Source of the DNA: Linyphia triangularis
Lineage: Eukaryota; Arthropoda; Arachnida; Araneae; Linyphiidae
DNA length: 64,000 bases
Assembly: GCA_963978545.1 (NCBI GenBank)
Contig: OZ021724.1
Span: 102,627,523-102,691,522 of the forward strand
Reading direction: 5' to 3'
The position numbers and the translations under genes are program-made. Positions within the stretch are counted from its first letter, which is position 1. Each line of letters begins with the position of its first letter. Positions 21,513-32,117 of this stretch are shown piece after piece. The notes below the pieces were generated by a model that was given only the letters and a program-made list of their open reading frames with translations, searched no databases and was not told the origin of the DNA.

Positions 21513-22013
21513 CACATTGAGCGCCGCGTATGCCATTGGTGGCTGACACTGAAAATTCCGTTTAGGCAGCGTCAGCCTTTGGTGGCTGACAGTGTAAAAT
21601 ATGATGTAAATCTAAAAAAACATTGCAATTACTGAAAATTTATTTATTACAGGATAGTACAATTAACACTTTTCCAAGTGCAGGAAGTCTTAGTTTTTGA
21701 AGTGCTATTAATATTTCAATTGACAAAAATATTGTTAAATATACTATGTCCGAAATGCCCTTGTGAAAAATTGCCTACCTAAGAAATTTTTGTCCGAGAT
21801 CTGTCAACGCTGCGTAAACGTGTGGAAGGAATGTCTATAAGCATTTCATTCTAAGCCTAATTATCATCTACCGCGATAAGGAACAATAGTCCTAATATAT
21901 TTACTCAACTGTAACGAGTAAATTTTAATCTGTTAGCCCTGGTATTGTAGTATAACAATGCGAAGCGAACTACTGCGTGTGGTCCTTTAGAATTCGCATG
22001 GCACTCAACGTGT
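21513..22013. mobile_element. piggyBac-like MITE, 501 bp
   Basis: TTAA on both sides (21509-21512, 22014-22017). Inverted ends CACATTGAGCGCC and CACGTTGAGTGCC. No coding capacity. Confidence 0.8.
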
Positions 22014-22032
22014 TTAAATCAATCTTGATTTC

Positions 22033-22209
22033 GCCGACCAAACGGTATAGTGGTTAGCGTGCTAGCTTCTAGACCACGAGGTTGCGGGTTCCGAGTCCCG
22101 TGTTAGGCATGGGTGTTTGTAAATGTATGTTGGCTTGTCTAATGACGAATGTTTCGGCGCATTATAGCCCTCGTGTTGCTGACGGCGCCAGATAATCTGA
22201 AAACAACCA
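22033..22209 (+). mobile_element. tRNA-derived SINE, copy 3
   Basis: Full-length. Perfect 12-bp target duplication AATCTTGATTTC (22021-22032 and 22210-22221). Confidence 0.95.
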
Positions 22210-22221
22210 ATCTTGATTTCT

Positions 22222-23439
22222 TTCAAAACTTTCCTTTTTGCGTCATCACTCGGAATACCTTTCCCTTCCTCTTCCATTCTCATTTTGAATCAATCCATCA
22301 CTTTTTAAATTTTTCAATAATTTTTTGGACACACGTGGGGCTTCCACTAAAAAGTTTATCCATTTTGCGATAAAAGTTACCATTTTTTAACAGGCTTTTA
22401 TTAGCTTCGTATGTATCTATGTAACGGAATCTTTGAGCTCGATTTTCAACCACTTCAAAACGTTGGATTAATTTGAAATTTTGCACAGTTACCAAGGGCC
22501 AATGACAATACAATAATTCAACAAGTTTGTCGCATTTTCGCTAGGGATTAGCTCGTGTTGCCTTTGCGCAGTTAAACTCCAACCAACCAACCTTCTCCGA
22601 AATCAAACCCTAGTGTCCCGTTACCCATTACAACCCCAGTAGTCACAGAACCTACCATCGACAGTTGATATGGTAGACATTTGAAAGATCTGTCGTGGGC
22701 GCTACGGTTATACTATCAGCAAAAAGTTTTTCTGATTTATCATATAACAATGATGGACGAGCCACTAATTCGTTTTGATCTAATATTAAAGCGTTCCTTT
22801 CATCTGGTCGGAACTCCGGATTGCAAGGATTAGCTCTGGAAATATCAGTTTTCAAAGCAATTATGGACGCGATCTAAGGGGCATAACCGAATTAATGAGT
22901 TATTCGCGGTTTCACATTAATATGACGTGTACTGAGACATGCATGAGTTAATAATTGAGACAAGCATATCACTACTGGCTGGATCAACTAATAGGGAGTT
23001 TTATTCACGTTTCCCAACTCAATAATTAATAGAATAAAGAACTAAAAAACCCGCTTTAATAGAAAGCGTGTTTTTTTGGACGCCTTATACTTATCAGGAT
23101 CTTCAGGATTAGCGATTTTTCATATTTAGAGACAAGGGAGTGTTTTGTGGTAAGTAATACGCCGTGTACTAAGGCATACACATGACTTAAATTTGAGACA
23201 AGCATGTGACTATTGGCAGGAACAACTGGAAAGTTTTGTACACTTAACTAAAAAAATTAACTAATTAACTAAAAAAAAATTATAGTTTACAACAAAAATA
23301 TTTAATAGTTTAAAAAGCTAAAATACACGGTATAATAATAAAAAAACTAAAAGTTGAAAATAAATAATAGTTTAAAAACTAAAAAACGAGCATTAATAGA
23401 AAATTGAACTAAAAATTAGAAAATAAACAATATTTTAAA
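22222..23439. other. AT-rich spacer, no gene
   Basis: No recognisable coding region. From about 23270, 60-bp phrases of the type AACTAAAAAACACGCTT...AGAAAATAA repeat and lead into the foldback at 23440. Confidence 0.5.
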
Positions 23440-23764
23440 AAACTAAAAAACACGCTTGAATAGAAAAGTGAACTAAAAAGTAGAAAATAATTTTAAATAA
23501 GTTTGAAATAAGAATAGAGTGATTAACAAGAAATGTTTATTTTATAGTAAAAAAGCGTGGGGTGCTTTTTAAAATACTTTCATAACGGCTCTACTTTTAC
23601 CAATATCTGTCATTAAATATTTACAACAATTGTTACAAGCATCCCACGCTTGTTTATGATAAAATGAATATTTTTTGTTAATCACTCTATTCGCATTTCA
23701 AACTTATTTAAAATTATGTTCTACTTTTTAGTGCACTTTTCTATTAAAGCATGTTTTTTAGTTT
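23440..23764. repeat. Foldback with 122-bp arms
   Basis: Arms 23440-23561 and 23643-23764 are about 90% reverse complementary (shared TAGAAAAGTG(A/C)ACTAAAAAG and GAATAGAGTGATTAACAA) with an 81-nt loop. No protein. Confidence 0.9.
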
Positions 23765-24044
23765 AACAATCGTAATACGAATTCCTTTACTTCAATAATG
23801 GTTTCTCTTCGCGAAGTCATTTTCCATTGAAAATTTGGCTTTAAGTTCATCTAACAAATTCCCCCACACAAAATGATAATTAAAAAGTTGTAAGAAAGGA
23901 CTCGCAAAATTAGATTTAAATAGCAGCCAAGTAGAAAATATTTAGTGATGGTTAAGCATATTATTCACAAGTGTATTATCAATTTTTTGACCGCAAAATT
24001 TGCCTAATAAAGTTTTAAAGCTGTATAAATCATACGATTTTTAA
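23765..24044. other. AT-rich spacer
   Basis: No gene or recognised repeat. Confidence 0.5.
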
Positions 24045-24261
24045 CCTTTAACTGCTGTGGTTGGGTGGTTTGACGTTTTTGGCGCAAGAGCAACACATGG
24101 TCCAAACTGCGCCACACAAATTTGTGAACATCAGTTTAAAGTTTAAGAAACATAGTATCAGAAAAATTAATATAAAAGTCAAAGATGAGATATTTTAGGG
24201 GGTGGAAGCATTCCACAAAAAATGACTCGCGGTCTGTCAGACCGCTTACAGCAGTTAAAGG
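24045..24261. mobile_element. TTAA MITE, 217 bp
   Basis: Perfect 14-bp inverted ends CCTTTAACTGCTGT, flanked by TTAA (24041-24044, 24262-24265). Compatible with a piggyBac-mobilised MITE. The interior contains GGTCTGTCAGACC, a short palindrome. Confidence 0.88.
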
Positions 24262-24377
24262 TTAATAAATTATTTTTTTGTGTAAGTAAATAAGTAAATT
24301 CATAACCATAAGTAAATCATAGTTTTATGTCTCCGTAAAAAGTGTTGTTGTAATTATATTTTTTCGCATTATCTCTA

Positions 24378-24924
24378 CACTATCTACCAATAAATATTTG
24401 GACACTCATACAATTGAGAATGTCTGAAGTCCTGATCTACGTCACCCTTGATCCCAATTTATGGTAGGCTCAACGCTGACTACTACTCCACTAACCTAGA
24501 TAACTATGTGCTTCCTACGCTGTGGCAATTTTACGGGTTGGATCATTGTTACTTCCAAGATGACAACGCCACTTGTCATGTTGCGAGGTCCACCATTGAT
24601 TAGTATGGTGGCAGCGGGCTGAACCGACTGGACTGGCCTGCTCAGAGTCCAGACGTGAATCTTATGGAACACCTCTGGAACGAGTAGGATCGCCGAATAA
24701 AGGAGTGCAGCAACTGTCCAAAATCGGTGAAAGAACGCACATGTCCACTCCAAGCCGAGTGGAAGAAAATACCACTGTCCATCATCCAAACACTTGCGGA
24801 AAGCATGCCCCGGAGTGTAAATACTGTAATTGCCTTAGGTGGAGGTTCAACCAGTAATTGAATTTGAATAAATTGTGTTTATCTCTTTTATCACAAGTGT
24901 CCAATTACTTAATGGTAGATAGTG
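24378..24924 (+). mobile_element. Tc1-like element, internally deleted
   Basis: Inverted ends CACTATCTACCA(A/T)TAA..., TA on both sides. It retains only the 3' half of a transposase. Confidence 0.88.
24478..24860 (+). pseudogene. Tc1-like transposase, C-terminal fragment with stops
   Basis: Plus strand. FQDDNATCHVA contains the second catalytic aspartate, and LDWPAQSPDVNLMEHLWNE the third acidic residue with the DD34E-type spacing expected of Tc1. In-frame stops follow ARSTID and HLWNE. The end reads TLAESMPRSVNTVIALGG. The N-terminal DNA-binding part and first aspartate are missing. Confidence 0.9.
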
Positions 24925-24939
24925 TATAAGGCAAAGCAT

Positions 24940-25995
24940 TCACTCATCACTAATTCTCCCACTTCCCATACGGTCCAAATCCTGAAAATTGGTACAAATG
25001 TGAACAATTACAAATATAGAAAGCTCTTTCGATCTCGATTTACTCACTTTAAAGTGTCGAAAAGGGGTTAAACGTTCCAAACTAGGTGTATTTGAATGTC
25101 CCACTTTCCATATAGTCACAACTCTGAAAATTGGAACAAATATCGACAATGGCAAACGTAGAAAATTAAGCTATTCCGATCTCGATTAACTCACTTTAAA
25201 GGGTCGAAAAGGGGTTAAGCGTTCCAAACTAGGGGTATTCGAATGTCCCACTTTCCATATAGTCACAACTCTGAAAATTGGAACAAATATCGACAATGGC
25301 AAACGTAGAAAATTAAGCTATTCCGATCTCGATTAACTCCCTTTAAGGGGTCGAAAAGGGGTTAAACGTTCCAAACTAGGTGTATTTGAATGTCCCACTT
25401 TCCATATAGTCACAACTCTGAAAATTGGAACAAATATCGACAATGGCAAACGTAGAAAATTAAGCTATTCCGATCTCGATTAACTCACTTTAAAGGGTCG
25501 AAAAGGGGTTAAGCGTTCCAAACTAGGGGTATTCGAATGTCCCACTTTCCATATAGTCACAACTCTGAAAATTGGAACAAATATCGACAATGGCAAACGT
25601 AGAAAATTAAGCTATTCCGATCTCGATTAACTCACTTTAAGGGGTCGAAAATGGGTTAAACATTCCAAACGAAGGATTTTCGAATGTCTCACTTACAATG
25701 TAGTGACAACTCTGATATTTGGTATAAATGTTAACAAAGACAAAGTAAAAAATTAAGCTATTCCGATCTCGATTAACTCACTTTAAAGGGTCGAAAAGGG
25801 GTTAAACGTTCCAAACGAGGGGTATTCAAATGTCCCTCTTCCCATATGGTCCTAACTCTGAAAATTGGTACAAAATATCAACAATGGCAAACATAGAAAA
25901 TTAAGCTATTCCGATCTCGATTAACTCACTTTAAAGGGGTCGAAAATGGGTTAAACTTTTCAAACGAAGGATTTTCGAATGTCCCACTTCCTATG
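24940..25995 (+). repeat. 147-bp tandem array, about 7 copies
   Basis: GGGTTAA occurs at about 25063, 25211, 25358, 25505, 25652, 25800 and 25946, spacing 146-148 bp. Units share TCGAAAAGGGGTTAA, CCACTTTCCATATAGTCACA and CCGATCTCGATTAACTCACT. Central units are nearly identical, outer ones diverged. The array abuts a family D repeat at about 26008. No coding potential. Confidence 0.93.
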
Positions 25996-26007
25996 TGGTC
26001 ACAACTT

Positions 26008-26690
26008 CAGTCCAACCTAATTAACTCCCTTGCCGTCATCCAATCGGTTCTGAAACTTGGCAAATAGATTCGATGTCGATGGCAATGCATTCTATCAAAT
26101 TTTAAGGCTGTATCTGTGACTGAAAGTTCGTTTTTATGGAATACTAATAAACCAACTTGCCGTCATCCAATCGTGCTAAAATAGCATTTAACCGACCATT
26201 GAAGAAACTCTTCCCTGTTGCCAAACTATTTTTAATAAATTAATGAAATTACTGGTTTTTTTACTGATATTTGGATATGAGTGCATACATTCACTTTTAT
26301 TTTTAATAAATATATTTTGAAACGTAGTTTACTGCAGATTTTGTTGATAGTAATGTTTTTGATTTTTAAATTAATGCAAACATCAAGAACACACTATTTA
26401 CAGAATCGGCACTATGTTAACGAATATAAAAATTGGTTGGTTGGTTGTTTTCAGATTATCTGGCGCCATCAGCAACACGAGGGCTATAATGCGCCGAAAC
26501 ATTCGGCATTAGACAAGCCAACATACATATACAAACACCCATGCCTAACACGGGACTCGAACCCGCAACCTCGCGATCTAGAAGCTAGCACGCTAACCAC
26601 TATACCGTTTGGTCGGCATATAAAAATTGTGTGTAAAAGACTATATTAAAAACTTGTATGGGTTATATTATTATTATGAGTCAATTTATT
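26008..26690 (+). repeat. Dispersed repeat family D, copy 2
   Basis: Includes CTTGCCGTCATCCAATCG, ATTTGGATATGAGTG and CGGCACTATGTTAACGAAT, then continues after the SINE to GGGTTATATTATTATTATG. Confidence 0.7.
26436..26617 (-). mobile_element. tRNA-derived SINE, copy 4, inside family D
   Basis: Minus-strand full-length SINE. Perfect duplication ATATAAAAATTG (26424-26435, 26618-26629). Confidence 0.94.
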
Positions 26691-27440
26691 TATCACGTAT
26701 TTTTCTTTTCGAAGTATAAAGTTATAAAAAAATTTAATTCAATTCAGTTTCATACTGTTTAATGTACTATCAAACAAGTCTAAGGCAATTTAGTGTTCTT
26801 GTAACTTCTCAGAATCGTACCCTTCAAGAACCTTTTACTTAAACATAAGTAACAAAAAATAACATCCACTCTAAAGATCATCTTTTCTGGAAGAACCGCT
26901 TGAACCGCCTTACTTATTAATACAGATTTTAAGACAAAAATCTCTTAAAATCAGCGATGCTCAAAAGCCCAAAAAGTATTTTCCGCAGAAACTCAACCAC
27001 CCAAAAAATACCCAGAAGACGAGATTAGTTTTATTTACAGAAGATTTATTTTTCAAGTTTTCTAGAAATAAATGGTCTTAAGAAACAGGGAGTAGATAAG
27101 TTGTTTTTTGTGTGTGTGGAGAATGTTTCTCGAAAACATAATGCGATTATATTAAGTTAGAGGGATAAAATGCGTTTTAAGAAAAAAAGGAATTGCGGGA
27201 TTATTTAGAATAAATTTTAATATTTCTGTAAACATAATTTACTTTATCTTTTGTGAAATTAGATGGTATGCAAATTGATGTACCAATGTGCTTATTTTAA
27301 AAAATAAAATAAAAATAACAATCGGCTTAGGGCCGATTTTCAGTAGGGTAGTTCAAAAAATATTTTTTTCAGCTACAGATCAAGACACCCCCCTAATTTT
27401 TTTTACATTTACCCATAGTATTATTCTCCTAAAATTTTAG
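26691..27440. other. AT-rich spacer, no gene
   Basis: Nothing recognisable. Confidence 0.5.
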
Positions 27441-27833
27441 CAGACCAAACGGTATAGTGGTTAGCGTGCTAGCTTCTAGACCGCGAGGTTGTGGGTTCCG
27501 AGTCCCGTGTTAGGCATGGGTGTTTGTAAATGTATACTGGCTTGTCTAATGACGAATGTTTCGGCGCATTATAGCCCTCTTGTTGCTGACGGTGCCAGAT
27601 AATATGAAAACAACCAACCTACAACACATAAGTCTAATCTAACCATGGCCGATCAAACGGTATAGTTGTTAGCGTGCTAGCTTCTAGACCACGAGGTTGC
27701 GGGTTCCGAGTCCCGTGTTTGGCATGGGTGTTTGTAAATGTATGTTGGCTTGTCTAATGACGAATGTTTCGGCGCATTATAGCCCTCGTGTTGCTGACGG
27801 CGCCAGATAATCTGAAAACAACCAACCAACCAA
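27441..27833 (+). mobile_element. Dimeric tRNA SINE within one TSD
   Basis: Two SINE monomers (about 27441-27620 and 27648-27833) in the same orientation, joined by a 27-bp linker ending TCTAATCTAACCATG. The duplication CCTAAAATTTTAGC lies outside the pair (27428-27441 and 27834-27847), and none lies between, so the dimer inserted as one unit. The same linker joins units at 59.1 kb. Confidence 0.93.
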
Positions 27834-27847
27834 CCTAAAATTTTAGC

Positions 27848-28235
27848 TTCCTACTCCTATGAAAAGGTTTCCCTCAATGACCGTTCATTTTTGAACTTTC
27901 GCATAATTTTCGAGTTTTATGTTTTATGCTGATAAGAACGCATCTCTAAATTTAAAAAAAGGATTTTATAGGTGTTTAATACATGCAATATAGTTTGGCA
28001 GCAGTTATCTACTGTATCTGGCAACATCCATATTATCAAAAACACCGTCTGATCGTGATCGTGAAGCATGTTCCTCGAATGTTTCCTCTTTAAAGATGGC
28101 AACGATACCCGATACCTATGACCAGGGCGCTAACCTCTCAGCCATAAGGTTGGCTAGTGTTAAAAGGTGCAAGTACACTTTTCGGTATATTTGAAAATAA
28201 AAAGAGGAGACCCCTTCGATTAAAGTCTGTAAAAG
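27848..28235. other. Spacer, no gene
   Basis: No coding region or repeat family recognised. Confidence 0.5.
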
Positions 28236-28779
28236 AGTCTAAGAAAAGACTGATGTTCGTTGGGATGCCTAAAATTACATTCTGAATTTGTTATAAAATG
28301 TAGAAAGCTGCTATTAGATTATGAATAAATTGGTCTGCCGGGGCAAAAATGGCTGAAACTGTTCAAAAATCGACTTTGAATTAGTGGAACTAAATCCGAT
28401 TGCCAAATATAACACAACTCGCCAAATAACAAACAGTGACGTAATATTTTTTTGAAACTTGGCTCACTTTCAAAAGATGCAAGCACTTAGCGCCGGAAAT
28501 CTAAAATCGTCTTCTTCGTTGAAAATTAGAGCGATGGATTACTAAATATTAAAATAATGCTGGGTTTTTTTTTTTTTTTTTTTTTTGGCAAGAGTAATGA
28601 TATATTTGGCAATATGAATTTGTTCAATTCGTTAAAAGTTCATATTTGAACAGTTTCGGCCACTTTTGTCCCAGCAGACCAGTATATTCATAATCTACTA
28701 AAATTTCTATACATTCTGTAATAATTTCAGAATGATATTCGATAGATAACCTAAACATGCAGTCACCAGCAGTCTATTA
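28236..28779. mobile_element. MITE family C, copy 5, old and diverged
   Basis: Recognisable by GGTCTGCCGGGGCAAAAATG and its inverse, but shorter than other copies and with lost central sequence, including one of the apex ACGTCA sites. Confidence 0.75.
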
Positions 28780-28948
28780 TTTAAATGCTGAAACTTGATT
28801 ACTGGAATAAAGTTGTGGTAAATGAGCAAAAGCTCATGTTAACTTAACGTTTTAGAAGAGGTTTTTTTTTTTTACTGTCTTGAAATCTTTGAAAAATTAG
28901 GGTTAACTCCTTACTACTGAAGTAATTCTTAAATCAATTCGCTTTAAT

Positions 28949-29012
<64 letters not shown>

Positions 29013-29384
29013 GAAATAGAATGCATGGAAAAATGAAGCTTGCTTCATTTAAAAAAAGAGGGAAATTATACACAATACCGAAAATTATTTTAATATTTTA
29101 ATTATTGAGATCACGTCTTTAAATGCTTTCTATTTCTCTTAATTTTAAAGTTAGATATTTTTTTAATATGATTTCATCCCACGAATAATTTGAAGCTTTC
29201 CATTTTCAAATGTAGTATAAAAAGTCAAATTATTTCAACTATGAAATAAATTACCCTTCCAAATTACACTATTTATAATTCCTTACCAAATCTTGTGCAT
29301 ATTTTGAGATTTACACTCAATTTTTGTCCCCTAATAGACCCCCTAACACCTTTTTAAATGCTTCATATCAAATTCGATTTTGTG
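28780..29384. other. AT-rich spacer with 61-nt poly(A)
   Basis: A homopolymer A run occupies 28951-29011. No gene. Confidence 0.7.
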
Positions 29385-31165
29385 TGCATGTTTGTGGATA
29401 TGTTTGTCGATGGCGGACAAATCCGCAGCGACTTAATGAATCCCTTTGCCGTTATCCAATCGTTCTGAGACTTGTCAGATAGATTCGATGTCGATGACAA
29501 CGCATTCTATAAAATTTTAGGGCTGTAAATGTCACTAAAATGTCACTTTTATGGACTACTAATAAACCAACTTGCCGTCATCCAGTAGCATATTTAAGTG
29601 ATAATTGAAGAAACTCTTTCCTGTCGTCCAAACTGTTTTAATCAGAATAAACAATAAAAAATATTAATCAGAATAAACAATAAAAAAATATTAATCAGAA
29701 GAAACAATAAAAAAATATTAATCAGAAGAAACAATAAAAAAATATTAATCAGAAGAAACAATAAAAAAATATTAATCAGAAGAAACAATAAAAAAATATT
29801 AATCAGAAGAAACAATAAAAAAATATTAATCAGAATAAACAATAAAAAATATTAATCACAATAAACAATAAAAAATATTAATCAGAATAAACAATAAAAA
29901 ATATTAATCAGAAGAAACAATAACAAATATTAATCACAATAAACAATAAAAAATATTAATCAGAATAAACAATAAAAAAATATTAATCAGAAAAAACAAT
30001 AAAAAATATTAATCACAATAAACAATAAAAAATATTAATCACAATAAAAAATATAAATCAGAATAAACAATAAAAAATATTAATCAAAATAAACAATAAA
30101 AAATATTAATCAGAAGAAACAATAAAAAATATTAATCAAAATAAACAATAAAAAATATTAATCAGAAGAAACAATAAAAAATATTAATCACAATAAACAA
30201 TAAAAAATATTAATCAGAATAAACAATAAAAAAATATTAATCAGAAGAAACAATAAAAAATATTAATCAGAATAAACAATAAAAAATATTAATCACAATA
30301 AACAATAAAAAATATTAATCAGAAGAAACAATAAAAAATATTAATCAGAAGAAACAATAAAAATATTAATCAGAATAAACAATAAAAAATATTAATCAGA
30401 ATAAACAATAAAAAATATTAATCAGAATAAACAATAAAAAAATATTAATCAGAAGAAACAATAAAAAATATTAATCACAAGAAACAATAAAAAATATTAA
30501 TCACAATAAACAATAAAAAATATTAATCAGAATAAACAATAAAAAATATTAATCAGAAGAAACAATAAAAAATATTAATCACAATAAACAATAAAAAATA
30601 TTAATCAGAATAAACAATAAAAAATATTAATCAGAATAAACAATAAAAAATATTAATTACAATAAACAATAAAACATATTAATCAGAAGAAACAATAAAA
30701 AATATTAATCAGAAGAAACAATAAAAAATATTAATCAGAAGAAACAATAAAAAATATTAATCAGAATAAACAATAAAACATATTAATCAGAAGAAACAAT
30801 AAAAAATATTAATCAGAAGAAACAATAAAAAATATTAATCAGAAGAAACAATAAAAAATATTAATCACAATAAACAATAAAAAATATTAATCAGAATAAA
30901 CAATAAAAAATATTAATCAGAATAAATAAAAGATATTTGGATGCGAGTGAATAAATTCACATTCATTTTTAATAAATAAATCTTGAAACTTAGTTTGGCC
31001 TCCATTTTTCGGATAGATGTTTTCGATATTTAAAATAAGATGCAAACACAAAGCACACTCTGGCAACAGAAACGGCGCTTTTTTAATAAATAAATAAATT
31101 GGCAATGCATAAAATATAAAGGATTTAAATTAAAAACTTTTATTTTATGGGTTATATTATTAGAA
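29385..31165 (+). repeat. Family D copy 3, expanded by a minisatellite
   Basis: Left part (GACGGCAAATCC-like block, CTTGCCGTCATCCAGTAGC) ends at AAACTGTTTTAATCAGAATAA, and the right part resumes at AATAAAAGATATTTGGATG. Other copies have these two joined directly. Confidence 0.8.
29638..30924 (+). repeat. 26-bp minisatellite, about 49 copies
   Basis: Unit ATTAATCAGAATAAACAATA plus AAAAAT (26-27 bp). Variants differ mainly at CAGAATAAA / CAGAAGAAA / CACAATAAA and in the A-run length. Open frames on the minus strand (repeating Leu/Ile/Phe) follow from the repeat and are not a gene. Confidence 0.95.
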
Positions 31166-31594
31166 TACCCATTTCCTAATGAAGATGAATCTTTCAATGT
31201 CGGGGAGTCTTGCTGAGTAATAATTTATTATTAGACATGCATATTATTCTAACGTATTCCTCTCCATTCATTGTCGCTTTTGATCGATGTGCATCTCTTT
31301 CACTGTCTAAACGTTTTAAAATTACAATATAAACGACGTCCTTTTAAAACGCTCCCAAAAATAAATGTTTTGCGTGAGCTCTAGGTTATTAATCGCGTGC
31401 GTGAATGCCATTTTTCTGCGGTGACAACCACCGTAACGTGATAACAAACTTGAAAACGCGAACCGAAAAAAACTGAAACACGTGTTTTAAAACGCTTCTT
31501 AATTAAAGTATGTGTCCATGTTGGAATAGTTGATTTATTCGCATTAATATTTCCTTCCGCGAAAGACTTTTTTTTTTCTAGTTAATTATTACTC
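31166..31594. other. Spacer, no gene
   Basis: No coding region recognised. Confidence 0.5.
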
Positions 31595-32030
31595 TCAATT
31601 ACCCATATGTTAACATATTGTAATGAAAGTACTGCATTAGGTCAAAGTTTATTGTTGTTTTGTTATTTCTATAATTGCAAGAAATAAATGGGTCACGATT
31701 TTGATCAAATTCAGTGTGGTAATGCCTTTTAAGGAGTTCTAAACAACCCTTAATCCGAAATTTTAGATCAAATACAATAAAAGGTAAATTGAAAAACGAC
31801 TGTCTTTAACACAGAGTTCTCTTGTCATGAGCATCATACACCGACAACTGTTTCTCCTTTGTCTCACTTAAAAAAAAATATAATGTGATATTTATCATAA
31901 CACATATCGTCAAATTAAAGGATTTTAAGTTTTTTTTACCAGTGTAATAATAATAGCCTAAACCGTCGCCATTTGAAAAAAAAAAAAAAAAAAAAATCGA
32001 AAACGGTAAATTACCGCTGTCCATGGAAAA
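31595..32030 (-). repeat. Family B repeat, copy 3, decayed
   Basis: Minus-strand, retains AATTACCCATATG, GTGTGGTAATGCCTTTTAA and GAGTTCTCTTGTCATGAGCA. Parts are missing. Confidence 0.65.
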
Positions 32031-32117
32031 CTTAAATGTAGTGACCAGTTTTAAGTGAATTTGAAAATTTTGCGATAGTCCATATCCCTTGTTTTAACAT
32101 AGACATGCGTTAATCTT

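Noticed and set aside
26434..26617. Recurring peptide GCFQIIWRRQQHEGYNAPKH
   Set aside because: Translation of the minus strand of the tRNA SINE; present at every copy.
29642..29842. Repeating LLINIFLLF frame resembling membrane helices
   Set aside because: Reverse strand of the 26-bp minisatellite.
29638..30924. CRISPR-like array
   Set aside because: Units are contiguous with no unique spacers, and the genome is eukaryotic.
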